From: JALZHR01 sp036389695
GTDB taxonomy: Bacteria > Acidobacteriota > Blastocatellia > Pyrinomonadales > Pyrinomonadaceae
NCBI GenBank assembly: GCA_036389695.1
Contig: DASVWG010000296.1
Location: forward strand, 1 to 25,887
DNA length: 25,887 nt
Reading direction: 5' to 3'
The translations under genes and the position numbers were made by a program. Below, piece by piece: positions 1-7,361 of this stretch; within the stretch, counting starts at the first letter, position 1; every line of letters begins with the position of its first letter. The notes under the pieces were generated by a model, which was given only the letters and a program-made list of their open reading frames with translations, was not told the origin of the DNA and made no database searches.

Positions 1-1353
1 AAACACAAGCGCGGAAAATGCGTCAAGCAATTGCAGGCAAACACCGTTTCCGTAATTCTGGAAGACGACGAGCAAAAGCGCGTGGAAGTCGAAAACGATT
101 TAAAATCCGCGCATATAATTCCCTGTCATCACGACGCGGCGGGCGATGAATTTGTTTTGAAGCCAATCGAAAAAGCCGTTCCTCAGAAAATAAAACCGGA
201 AGCGAAAAAACCTGTTCCCGCGCCGCAAACGGAAATTCCGGCGCAGCCTTCGAAAAAGCCTGCCAAAAAACAGGCTGAAGAAAAACCGGAAGTGAAAATC
301 GAAGCTTCAAAGCCAAAAAAAGCGAAAAAGACTTCCGCGCCGGTCAAAGCTAAAGCCGATTTCGAGAAGGTTATTCCGGCTCCGAAAAAAGAGAAAAAAC
401 CGGAAACGGTAAAGCCTAAAAAACTTGCGAAACAGAGCGATAAAACCGTCGGAAAGAAAGTTAAAGCAAAGACTCAAAAAGTAAAAACTCAAAAACCAGA
501 GGTTTCGAAGGCGAAGAAAACTCCGGCAAATACCGGCAAAACAAAGATTGATAAAAAACCGGTTAATAAAAAAATTGAAATCTCAAAGCCGGAAAAGGTA
601 AAACAGGCAAAGACTGAGAAAAAATCGCCGACGCCGAAAACCGTTCAGGCTTTGAAAAAATCGAGCGCAAGCCAAGTCAAGCCGAAAGCCAAAAGCAAAG
701 CGGAAGCTTCTAAATTAAAGAGCGTCGCGCCCAAAATCAGTAAAGCGAAAGCTGAAAAAATAAAAGCCGAGAAAGTAAAAGCTAATAAAGCAAAAACTGT
801 CGAACCGCCGAAGAAAACTGCGAAAAAACTTACGACGGCAAAATTATCGAAGACGGTTAAAGCTTTAAAACCGAAAGTCGATAATTCAACTAAAAGCTTA
901 AAAACAAAGGTTGATAATAAAACTAAAGCTTTAAAAACGAACATCGCCGGCAAAGCTAAAACAAAGGTTTCAAACGAAGCGAAAACCAGACAAAAAACGG
1001 GCAAAGCGAAAGCGAATACAGTTTCTAAACAGGCGAAAACGGCGAAAATCAAAGAGCCGAAAGCATCCAAAATTACGAAATCGTCAAAAATTAATAAGCC
1101 GAAAACGTCTGAAATCACGAGAACGGCGAAAAATAATGCGACGAAAGCTTTGAAAACCGCAAAGCCCGTAAAGCTTAACCAAGCTAAAGCTAAAGAGACA
1201 AAGGCGAAAGGAAAAACGGCGGCGCCGAAATTAGCGAAACCGGCAGCGCCGAAAGTAAAAGCGAACACGAAGGCGAAAATCAGCATCAAAGAATCCGTAA
1301 AAGGCAAGATAAAACGTTTGCAGACCTCATCACGCAAGCGGCTTGCCTTTTAA
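1..1353 (+). CDS. Lysine/alanine-rich basic protein, 5' end missing
   Basis: The reading frame is open from the first base of the window and ends in TAA at 1351-1353. There is no internal ATG, and the first candidate start is a TTG at 31, so the true start almost certainly lies upstream. The first 50 or so residues look like a folded beta-rich piece with alternating hydrophobic residues around VSVILEDDEQKRVEV; an SH3/KOW-like fold is possible but unproven. From about residue 60 to the end the protein is low-complexity Lys/Ala/Pro/Thr, with many KAK, KPK and KTK steps. This resembles histone H1 tails or the basic tails of AlgP and mycobacterial HU. Such tails usually bind DNA or RNA, so a nucleoid or RNA-binding role is inferred. 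It lies 79 nt upstream of rpmE. Minus-strand frames across it are mirror images of the repetitive composition. Confidence 0.75.
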   Translation, partial: KHKRGKCVKQLQANTVSVILEDDEQKRVEVENDLKSAHIIPCHHDAAGDEFVLKPIEKAVPQKIKPEAKKPVPAPQTEIPAQPSKKPAKKQAEEKPEVKIEASKPKKAKKTSAPVKAKADFEKVIPAPKKEKKPETVKPKKLAKQSDKTVGKKVKAKTQKVKTQKPEVSKAKKTPANTGKTKIDKKPVNKKIEISKPEKVKQAKTEKKSPTPKTVQALKKSSASQVKPKAKSKAEASKLKSVAPKISKAKAEKIKAEKVKANKAKTVEPPKKTAKKLTTAKLSKTVKALKPKVDNSTKSLKTKVDNKTKALKTNIAGKAKTKVSNEAKTRQKTGKAKANTVSKQAKTAKIKEPKASKITKSSKINKPKTSEITRTAKNNATKALKTAKPVKLNQAKAKETKAKGKTAAPKLAKPAAPKVKANTKAKISIKESVKGKIKRLQTSSRKRLAF

Positions 1354-1432
1354 CGCATTCAAAAGTATTATTAAGGTTTGCGCTACGGCGCAGAATTTGA
1401 AGATACATAGACAGGCAGGGTAAAAAAAAGAA

Positions 1433-1636
1433 ATGAAAGCTGAAATTCATCCGAAATACGAAGAAATTACAGTCGCTTGCGCGTGCGGCAATCAGTTTAA
1501 AACACGCTCGACGATGAAGGACGATCTGCACATCGAAATCTGCTCGGAATGCCATCCGTTTTTCACGGGCAAACAGAAATTGGTCGACACCGCCGGTCGC
1601 GTTGACCGCTTTAACAAACGCTACGCTCGCAAATAG
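1433..1636 (+). CDS. rpmE: 50S ribosomal protein L31
   Basis: This 67-residue protein has the usual length of bacterial L31 and opens with MKAEIHPKYEEITVACACGN, close to the family consensus. Cys16, Cys18, Cys37 and Cys40 form the four-cysteine set of the zinc-containing (C+) type. It is a large-subunit protein that helps bridge to the small subunit. The ATG at 1433 follows a purine-rich stretch (aggcagggtaaaaaaaagaa), which gives a usable ribosome binding site. Because the cysteines are intact, zinc-dependent exchange with a Cys-less paralogue is possible, but no paralogue is in the window. Confidence 0.97.
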   Translation: MKAEIHPKYEEITVACACGNQFKTRSTMKDDLHIEICSECHPFFTGKQKLVDTAGRVDRFNKRYARK

Positions 1637-1699
1637 ATATTTGATGCGCGTTTTTGCGATACATTATTAGCCACACGAAAATCCGACGCCGACGCTCGA

Positions 1700-1729
1700 T
1701 TCACGCGCCGTTCACTCCTGGTGTAAAAT
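1700..1729 (+). promoter_or_regulatory. Possible sigma70-type promoter before the DUF1385 gene
   Basis: TTCACG at 1700-1705 and TAAAAT at 1724-1729 are separated by 18 nt. The -10 element matches the consensus at five of six positions; the -35 is weaker. It would read into the DUF1385 gene through a leader of about 115 nt. The call rests on pattern alone. Confidence 0.3.
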
Positions 1730-1740
1730 GCAGACAGAGA

Positions 1741-1790
1741 GGAAACGGAAAGCCGCTGAAAAAAGCGCGGCGTCTTTTCTTTCCATTTCC
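1741..1790 (+). terminator. Nested inverted repeat between rpmE and the DUF1385 gene
   Basis: The inner stem is GCCGC (1752-1756) with GCGGC (1767-1771). It is flanked by GGAAA at 1747-1751 and 1741-1745, which can pair with TTTCC at 1780-1784 and 1786-1790. A pyrimidine tract (cttttcttt) follows the inner stem. It could terminate rpmE transcription or be a structured leader for the next gene. The rest of the 1637-1852 gap shows no ORF or known RNA that I recognise. Confidence 0.35.
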
Positions 1791-1852
1791 GATTTGCGAT
1801 TCAGGGTTGATTAGACATCTTTAGTAGTAAGTTTCAAATCAAAGGAATGACT

Positions 1853-3007
1853 ATGAAAAAGTTTTTATCGTTATTTTTATCAATCGAGCGCGACCTGATA
1901 GTCGGCGGGCAAGCCGTCATCGAAGGCGTGATGATGCGCACGCCGAGCGCCTACGCCATCGCCTGTCGCAAAGCGGACGGCACCATCGTGCACACGGCTG
2001 AAAAGCTGCCGAAATGGAGCGACAAATACAAATTTTTAAACATTCCCGTCATTCGCGGCGGCGCAACCTTGATTCAATCAATGGCGCTCGGCGTGAAAGC
2101 CCTGAATTTTTCGGCAAACGTCTTTGAAGAAGACGCCAATGCGGAGAAAGAAAAAGTCAAAGCGACGGAACTCGAAACAGAACCCGTTTTAGCCGAAGGC
2201 ACGACGGACGAAAATTTTCTGAAAGCGCCCGCGAAAGTGACGATGCCGGAAAAATCGAAAGCTAAGCCGAAACAAGCGGCGGGCGCGGTCGGCTCGATAA
2301 TCTTCGCGCTGCTTTTTAACATTCTGCTTTTCATCGTCGCGCCGCTGGTTTTGACGAATTTTCTTTTCATCGGGCTGGGCTGGGCTGAATCTCCGTTGAT
2401 TGCCGCCGGCGCGGGCTGGTGGGAAATCGCCAAGGCTTACGTCTGGGAAATCAAACCGGCTTCGTGGATTGCGTTTAACCTGATTGACGGTCTGGTGAGA
2501 ATGCTTTTCTTTGTGATAATGATTTTTTCGATGTCGTTTTTAAAAGACATCAACCGCGTTTTTCAATATCACGGCGCGGAGCACAAGACGGTTTTCACGT
2601 GGGAAAAAGGCTTGGATTTGACGGTCGAAAACGCCCAGCAACAGCGGCGCCAGCATCCGCGCTGCGGCACTTCGTTTTTGATGGTCGTGATGCTCGTCGC
2701 CATCGTTTTGTTTTCGGTGATTAAATTCGACGCGCTGTGGCTGAATCTTTTAGTCAGAATTTTGCTGATGCCGCTCGTCGCCGGACTTTCGTATGAAATC
2801 ATTCGCTACGCGGCGAAAAAGGAATCGGGCGTTATCTTTAAATTTATGACGATGCCGGGACTCTGGCTGCAAAATATCACGACGCAGAATCCGGACGCCG
2901 ACCAGTTGGAAGTCGCCATCGTATCCTTGAAAGAATCGCTGAAATTCGAGCCGATTGATACGGATGCGGTTCCGGCAGCGCATAGAGAATTGGAAGTAGT
3001 CGTATAA
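1853..3007 (+). CDS. DUF1385 (YqhQ-like) membrane protein
   Basis: The family signature is clear: GGQAVIEGVMMR near residues 18-29, YHGAEHK at 239-245 and HPRCGTS at 268-274. The conserved His, Glu and Cys residues look like metal ligands or a catalytic set, but the biochemical role of the family is not established. Hydrophobic segments lie at roughly residues 148-175, 215-235, 275-295 and 298-318, so it is an inner-membrane protein. A charged Lys/Glu-rich stretch of about 50 residues (about 88-145) sits before the first membrane segment and is probably family-variable. I chose the ATG at 1853 because AAGGA (1842-1846) lies 6 nt upstream. An in-frame ATG at 1847 directly abuts that site and is less likely. 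In several bacteria this family sits next to rpmE and prfA, as here. Confidence 0.9.
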   Translation: MKKFLSLFLSIERDLIVGGQAVIEGVMMRTPSAYAIACRKADGTIVHTAEKLPKWSDKYKFLNIPVIRGGATLIQSMALGVKALNFSANVFEEDANAEKEKVKATELETEPVLAEGTTDENFLKAPAKVTMPEKSKAKPKQAAGAVGSIIFALLFNILLFIVAPLVLTNFLFIGLGWAESPLIAAGAGWWEIAKAYVWEIKPASWIAFNLIDGLVRMLFFVIMIFSMSFLKDINRVFQYHGAEHKTVFTWEKGLDLTVENAQQQRRQHPRCGTSFLMVVMLVAIVLFSVIKFDALWLNLLVRILLMPLVAGLSYEIIRYAAKKESGVIFKFMTMPGLWLQNITTQNPDADQLEVAIVSLKESLKFEPIDTDAVPAAHRELEVVV

Positions 3008-3025
3008 AGTTTCGAGGTGAAGGCG

Positions 3026-3604
3026 ATGAGCGCAGTTTTGGAAAGAACAATTACCGGAAAAATGACGGCTGAGGAATTCGAAGTTTCGCCTTTTGCCGAA
3101 ACGCACGAATTAATCAGGGGAGAATTATATCCGATTATGACCGCCGGAACTTTGCACGGAATTATAACTAACAGACTTAGCAGACGTATCGGTAATTTTG
3201 TCGAGGAAAATGATTTGGGCGAAGTTACCGCCGCCGAAACCGGCTTTAAGTTAGTAAATCAATCGACGGTCGGCGCGGATATCGGATTTATCGGCAAAGA
3301 AAATCTGGCGAAATTCGGCGTTCCCGATTCGTTTTTTCCGACTGCGCCCGACATTGCCGTCGAAGTTGTTTCGCCGAGTAATTCGAGCGAGGAAATTTCA
3401 ACCAAGGTGGAAGATTATTTGAGTTCGGGAAGTCGTCTGGTCTGGATTGTCTATCCCAAAAAAAAGGTTGTGGTCGTTTATCGCACGAATAATACGGTTA
3501 GTTTTCTGCACGAAAACGACGAATTGGACGGCGAGGACGTTTTGCCGGATTTCCGCTTGCCGCTCGAAAAGATTTTCGGCAATTTACCGCAGATAGCAGA
3601 GTAA
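3026..3604 (+). CDS. Uma2-family (DUF820) PD-(D/E)XK protein
   Basis: The 192-residue protein has the Uma2 layout. HELIRGELYPI (28-38) is the early strand pair, Asp85 is in GADIGFI, Glu113 is in AVEVVSPS and Lys127 is in STKVEDYL. These three fit the PD-(D/E)XK triad, so the nuclease-type active site appears intact. The family is abundant in cyanobacteria, Chloroflexi and Acidobacteriota, and its cellular role is unknown. I chose the ATG at 3026 because GAGG at 3014-3017 lies 8 nt upstream; a GTG at 3017 is the alternative. It begins 18 nt after the DUF1385 gene and ends 4 nt before prfA, so it is probably cotranscribed with them. It is not a close copy of the second Uma2 gene at 4697. Confidence 0.88.
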   Translation: MSAVLERTITGKMTAEEFEVSPFAETHELIRGELYPIMTAGTLHGIITNRLSRRIGNFVEENDLGEVTAAETGFKLVNQSTVGADIGFIGKENLAKFGVPDSFFPTAPDIAVEVVSPSNSSEEISTKVEDYLSSGSRLVWIVYPKKKVVVVYRTNNTVSFLHENDELDGEDVLPDFRLPLEKIFGNLPQIAE

Positions 3605-3608
3605 TTTT

Positions 3609-4685
3609 ATGTTGGAAAAACTTGAACAAATCGAAAAAAGCTATGAAGAGCTGACCGCGCAGATTTCCTCGCCCGAAATTATGTCGGATATGTCGACTTA
3701 CGCCAAGACGATGAAACAGCATCGCAGCTTGGAAGAAATCGTCAATAAATATCGCGAAGTCAAGCGGATGCAGGAAGAACTCGCGGGCGCGCGTGAGCTT
3801 CTCGAAATGGCGGACGAAGATGATATGCGCGAGATGGCGCAGATGGAAATCAGCGATATTGAAGTGCGTCTGCCGAAAGCCGAAGAAGACTTGAGAGTTC
3901 TGCTTCTGCCGAAAGACCCGAACGACGAAAAGAACGTCATTCTCGAAATCCGCGCCGGAACCGGCGGCGACGAAGCGACGCTTTTCGCGGGCGAAATCCT
4001 GCGAATGTATGCGCGCTATGCCGAGCGGCAAGGCTGGAAATTCGACATTATGGACGCCTCGGAAACGGGCGTCGGCGGCGTCAAAGAAGCCGTCGTGATG
4101 ATTGAAGGCGACAGAGTTTATTCGAAAATGCGTTATGAATCGGGCGTGCATCGCGTTCAGCGTGTTCCGCAGACGGAAACTTCCGGTCGCATTCACACGT
4201 CCGCGATTACGGTCGCGGTTCTGCCGGAAGCCGAAGAAGTCGACGTGCAAATCAATCAAAACGATTTGCGCATCGACACTTTCTGCTCGTCCGGTCCCGG
4301 CGGTCAATCGGTCAACACGACGTATTCGGCGGTGCGCCTGACGCACCTTCCGACGGGCGTCGTCGTCTCGATGCAGGACGAAAAATCGCAGATTAAAAAC
4401 CGCGAAAAAGCGATGCGCGTTTTGCGCGCGCGCCTTCAGGAAATCGAAGAGCAGAAACAGCACGACGCACTGGCGTCGGAACGCAAATCGATGGTCGGCA
4501 GCGGCGACCGCTCGGAAAAAATCCGAACGTATAATTTCAAGGAAAATCGCGTCACAGACCATCGCATCGGCTTGACGATTTACCAGCTTCACCTTTTTAT
4601 GGAAGGTATGATTGACGAAGTCATCGACGCGCTGGTTTCGCATTTCCAAGCCGAAAAACTGAAAGCCGAAACCGTCGCCGCGTAA
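3609..4685 (+). CDS. prfA: Peptide chain release factor 1
   Basis: The 358-residue length is standard for RF1, which recognises UAA and UAG and triggers peptidyl-tRNA hydrolysis. The GGQ catalytic motif is at residues 231-233 (SSGPGGQSVNTTYS). The codon-recognition tripeptide is present as PQT within RVPQTETSGRIHTSA, matching the PxT of RF1 rather than the SPF of RF2. The start ATG lies 4 nt after the upstream Uma2 stop. In many genomes prmC, the methyltransferase for the GGQ glutamine, follows prfA directly; here a second Uma2 gene occupies that place. Confidence 0.98.
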   Translation: MLEKLEQIEKSYEELTAQISSPEIMSDMSTYAKTMKQHRSLEEIVNKYREVKRMQEELAGARELLEMADEDDMREMAQMEISDIEVRLPKAEEDLRVLLLPKDPNDEKNVILEIRAGTGGDEATLFAGEILRMYARYAERQGWKFDIMDASETGVGGVKEAVVMIEGDRVYSKMRYESGVHRVQRVPQTETSGRIHTSAITVAVLPEAEEVDVQINQNDLRIDTFCSSGPGGQSVNTTYSAVRLTHLPTGVVVSMQDEKSQIKNREKAMRVLRARLQEIEEQKQHDALASERKSMVGSGDRSEKIRTYNFKENRVTDHRIGLTIYQLHLFMEGMIDEVIDALVSHFQAEKLKAETVAA

Positions 4686-4696
4686 AGAAAAAATCT

Positions 4697-5269
4697 ATGT
4701 CAGCCGTTCCGAAAACTCTGTTAAGCGCAAAAGATTACCTTGATTTTGAACGCAGGGCGGAGTTTCGTCACGAGTTTTACAAGGGCGAGATTTTTCAAAT
4801 GTCCGGCGCGAGCCGCGAGCATAATATTCTTGTGACCAATCTGGTGACGAGCGCAAATTCACAGCTTCGCGGCAAATCGTGCGAAACGTATTCAAACGAT
4901 ATGCGGGTTCACATTCCCGCGACGGGACTTTTCACTTACCCGGATGTCGTTATCGCTTGCGGCGAGCCTGAATTTCTGGACGACGAATTCGATACGCTTT
5001 TAAATCCAATCGTTTTGATTGAAGTTCTTTCGCCGTCAACTGCCGGTTACGACCGCGGCAAAAAATTCTGGCATTATCAAAGCATCGAGAGCCTGAGAGA
5101 ATATCTTTTGATTGCACAGGACGAATTGCGCGTCGAGCATTTGATAAAACAGGCGGACGGGCGCTGGCAGGTTGCCGAATACACTTCGATTGAAAAGGAA
5201 ATCGGGCTGCCGTCAGTTGAAATTACTTTAAAATTAAGCGAAATTTACGAACGAATTTTGAAAAGTTAG
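4697..5269 (+). CDS. Uma2-family (DUF820) PD-(D/E)XK protein
   Basis: The 190-residue protein opens with the common Uma2 pattern (LSAKDYLDFERRAEFRHEF, then YKGEIFQMSG). Candidate active-site residues are Asp83 in TYPDVVIA, Glu109 in VLIEVLSPS, and Lys122/Lys123 in DRGKKFWHY. It starts 11 nt after prfA and ends 2 nt before the histidine phosphatase gene, so it sits inside the same transcription unit. Its sequence is clearly different from the Uma2 at 3026, so the pair is not a recent tandem duplication. The molecular function of Uma2 proteins is unknown; nuclease activity is inferred only from the fold. Confidence 0.88.
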   Translation: MSAVPKTLLSAKDYLDFERRAEFRHEFYKGEIFQMSGASREHNILVTNLVTSANSQLRGKSCETYSNDMRVHIPATGLFTYPDVVIACGEPEFLDDEFDTLLNPIVLIEVLSPSTAGYDRGKKFWHYQSIESLREYLLIAQDELRVEHLIKQADGRWQVAEYTSIEKEIGLPSVEITLKLSEIYERILKS

Positions 5270-5271
5270 GA

Positions 5272-5928
5272 ATGGAAGTCACGCGGCTTTATCTCATCAG
5301 ACACGGGCAATCCGCCGGTAATGCCGAAGGGCGTTTCGGCGGTCATTCCGCCACGCCGCTTTCCAAGCTCGGCAGACAGCAAGCCGAGCTGACCGCCAAA
5401 GCCCTGGCGAAAGAACGCATCACGGCAATTTATTCCAGCGATTTGCTGCGCGCCGTTCAAACCGCCGAACCTTTAGCAAAGCTTTTAAATTTGCAAATTA
5501 ACGCCGCCGACACGTTTCGGGAGCGGCACGTCGGCGTGCTCGAAGGCTTGACTTTCGACGAGGCGAAAAAAGAATTTCCAGAAGATTATTACGCGCTGGT
5601 CAACCGCGAACTCGCGCACGTCATCACGCGCGGCGAAAGCTATCACCAGCTGCTCGACCGCACGACCGGCGTTTTGCACGAAATCCTCGAAAAACACAAA
5701 GGCGGGCGCATCGCGATTTTCGCGCACACGGGCACGATTTGTTTTCTAACTCTATATATTATCGGCGCGATTCATCCGGACACAATCACGACGCCGTGGC
5801 TGATTACTTCCAATTGCGGCATCAATCGTTTCGAGTTTCGCAGTCAGAATAACATCCGCATCGTCGCGCTCAACGACACGCGCCATTTGATGCAAATCAC
5901 CGGCAACGACGCCTTCGCCGCGCGATAA
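5272..5928 (+). CDS. Histidine phosphatase (phosphoglycerate mutase-like)
   Basis: The N-terminus carries the phosphohistidine motif LIRHGQSAGNAEG, with Arg10-His11-Gly12. Arg60 in SSDLLRAVQTA, Glu84 in FRERHVG and His152 in IFAHTGTI complete the expected active-site set of branch 1 of the superfamily. The family ranges from cofactor-dependent phosphoglycerate mutase to CobC and broad phosphatases, and the substrate cannot be read from the sequence. The length (218) fits the small phosphatases. The start ATG is 2 nt after the preceding stop, so it is probably translationally coupled to the Uma2 gene. It is the last gene of this plus-strand block. Confidence 0.9.
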   Translation: MEVTRLYLIRHGQSAGNAEGRFGGHSATPLSKLGRQQAELTAKALAKERITAIYSSDLLRAVQTAEPLAKLLNLQINAADTFRERHVGVLEGLTFDEAKKEFPEDYYALVNRELAHVITRGESYHQLLDRTTGVLHEILEKHKGGRIAIFAHTGTICFLTLYIIGAIHPDTITTPWLITSNCGINRFEFRSQNNIRIVALNDTRHLMQITGNDAFAAR

Positions 5929-5931
5929 ACT

Positions 5932-6082
5932 GAGGGATGAAGGATGAGGGAGGAATAAAAGAAAGTTTTGAGTTTTGAGTGTTGAATTTTGAATGATTAT
6001 TTTAATTACAAATTCAAAATTTAAAATTCAAAACTCAAAATTCAAAACTTTTTCATCCCTCATCCCTCATCCTTCATCCCTC
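5932..6082. repeat. Long inverted repeat built of heptamers between convergent genes
   Basis: The left arm begins gagggatgaaggatgaggga at 5932 and continues with TTTTGAG-like heptamers to about 5997. The right arm (about 6010-6082) is its complement, ending catccttcatccctc. Both arms show a 7-nt period: GGATGAR units on the outside and TTTTGAR units on the inside. The right arm has about one extra unit, so the pairing has one gap. It sits between two convergent genes and probably acts as a bidirectional terminator. The outer edge overlaps the last codons and TGA of the minus-strand gene. Such heptameric repeats recall the short tandemly repeated repeats of cyanobacteria. Confidence 0.8.
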
Positions 6083-6982
6083 TAATTTATCGAGAATCAC
6101 TTTCGCCGCCGTCGCGCCCATTCCGACGGCGCTGCTGATGGTCGGCGCGAGCGGATTTGCCACGTCGCCGACGGCGAAAACTTTATCGACGCTGGTTTCG
6201 CAGCGGCTGTCGATTTCAATATAGCCGTTTACGTCCAGCTTCAATTTTTCGCGAAAAAGCTTTGTATTCGGCTCGACTCCGATGCGAATTAAAACGGCTT
6301 CGACGGGCAAAATAAAAACTTTATTATTGTTCTTAATTTCCGCGCCTTCGACTTTTTCGCGACCGGTAATTTTCGTGACCGTCGCTTCGTTCAGAAATTC
6401 AATCGAAGGATTTTTTCGGGCTTTTTCGAGAAATTCCGCGCGCGCGCGAAAATTCTTCCGGCGATGAACGAGCGTTACTTTCCGCGCCGTCTCAGCCAAA
6501 ATCAAAACATTTTCCAGCGCCGCGTCGCCGCCGCCGATGACGCAGACGTTTTTGTCCCTGACTTTTTCCGCGTCGCGTTTGCCCGATTCCAGAATGCCTT
6601 TTCCTTTCAGTTCCGCCTCGCCCGCGACATTCAGTTTCCGGCGTTTGATGCCGGTGGCGATGATTAGAGCTTGCGCCGAAAAAGTCTCGCCGTTTTCGAG
6701 CGTAATGATTTTTTTCTCCAAATCGACAGCGGAAGCTTCCGCGTTTGTGCGAAGCGAAAAATTATAGTTTTCCGCCTGTCTGACGAAAATATCGCGCATC
6801 TCGCGCCCGTTTTCCGCTTCGACGCCGAGATGATTTTTGACCGGATTGTGCGTCCAGAGAAGCTGCCCGCCGAGTTCGGAATGCGATTCCAGAAGCAAGG
6901 TTTTCAACCCCAGCTCGTCGCACCAGCAAGCCGACGAAATGCCCGCCGCGCCGCCGCCGATGATGATAACGTCATAATTCAT
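6074..6982 (-). CDS. NAD(P)H/FAD oxidoreductase, thioredoxin-reductase fold without CxxC
   Basis: The 302-residue protein has the two-dinucleotide-domain layout of thioredoxin reductase: FAD GGGAAG at residues 9-14, GGQ at 38-40, a nucleotide-binding GGGDAA at 150-155, HRRKNFRAR at 173-181 and FAD-contacting GDVANP at 272-277. The two Arg after His173 favour NADPH, as in bacterial thioredoxin reductase. Where that enzyme has its redox CxTC (just before the second GxGxxA) this protein reads ESGKRDA at 132-138, with no cysteine. It therefore cannot reduce thioredoxin by the usual mechanism. A ferredoxin/flavodoxin-NADP reductase or other single-flavin role is more likely. The stop codon is formed inside the flanking heptamer repeat. 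Four heptamers separate its probable ribosome binding site from the ATG. Confidence 0.9.
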   Translation of the reverse strand: MNYDVIIIGGGAAGISSACWCDELGLKTLLLESHSELGGQLLWTHNPVKNHLGVEAENGREMRDIFVRQAENYNFSLRTNAEASAVDLEKKIITLENGETFSAQALIIATGIKRRKLNVAGEAELKGKGILESGKRDAEKVRDKNVCVIGGGDAALENVLILAETARKVTLVHRRKNFRARAEFLEKARKNPSIEFLNEATVTKITGREKVEGAEIKNNNKVFILPVEAVLIRIGVEPNTKLFREKLKLDVNGYIEIDSRCETSVDKVFAVGDVANPLAPTISSAVGMGATAAKVILDKLEG

Positions 6983-6989
6983 AAAAAAA

Positions 6990-7017
6990 TCTAAAATCTA
7001 AAATCTAAAATCTAAAA
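6990..7017 (-). repeat. Four tandem TCTAAAA heptamers between SD and start codon
   Basis: Four exact copies of TCTAAAA (plus-strand reading) span these 28 nt. On the minus strand a good Shine-Dalgarno GAGGA lies at 7023-7019, but the ATG is at 6982, 36 nt away. Removing the 28-nt repeat would give a spacing of 8 nt, which is ideal. The repeat therefore seems inserted or expanded in the translation initiation region of the flavoprotein gene. Confidence 0.85.
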
Positions 7018-7215
7018 TTCCTCTGGTCTGATTTTTGCTTTATTTTACGCGCGCTCACAACATTTCATCTCTTTTATCTCAAATTCTCGCGGATTTGGCT
7101 AAAAAAATACCATTTTTTGTCAATTTCCTCTCACGCTTTTTGTCACTTTGGAAATTTTCTGCCTTCCAACTTCGGCGCCAGACTCAACTTTAAAACCAGT
7201 CAAAGCCTGATTTTT

Positions 7216-7259
7216 CGGAAAAAACTTCGTCTTGCTCGCCAAAGACGGAGTTTTTTCCG
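7216..7259 (+). promoter_or_regulatory. 18-bp hairpin in the leader of the chemosensory operon
   Basis: The arms 7216-7233 and 7242-7259 are complementary over 18 positions, with one position that pairs as U-G in RNA. The loop is 8 nt. The 3' arm contains a T6 run and the 5' arm the matching A6, as in an intrinsic terminator. It lies 102 nt before the ATG of the TPR/REC gene and no plus-strand gene ends upstream of it nearby. A leader attenuator or a bidirectional terminator between divergent genes is possible. The rest of the 379-nt divergent gap (6983-7361) holds two copies of TTTTTGTCA at 7114 and 7137 and no ORF I would call. Confidence 0.6.
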
Positions 7260-7361
7260 CTATGGCATTTATCTTGCTGTTAAAGGGTCGATTTGGTCGT
7301 TTCCCGACTTCTCAAATCATGGCTCGAAATCATTTTCACCAATCCGGATTTTCTGAAAACT

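Noticed and set aside
645..1337. Long minus-strand open frame opposite the lysine-rich gene
   Set aside because: It is the antisense image of Lys-rich codons (giving Phe/Leu-rich sequence), with no domain and no ribosome binding site.
1334..1346. GCAAG/CTTGC hairpin with a short T-run at the end of the lysine-rich gene
   Set aside because: The stem is 5 bp and lies inside the coding region; too weak to call a terminator.
1637..1852. Riboswitch or structured RNA before the DUF1385 gene
   Set aside because: Only a small nested stem is visible, with no motif of a known class that I could match.
3498..4649. Minus-strand 383-codon frame opposite prfA
   Set aside because: Arg/His/Phe-rich composition typical of an antisense shadow; prfA is unambiguous on the other strand.
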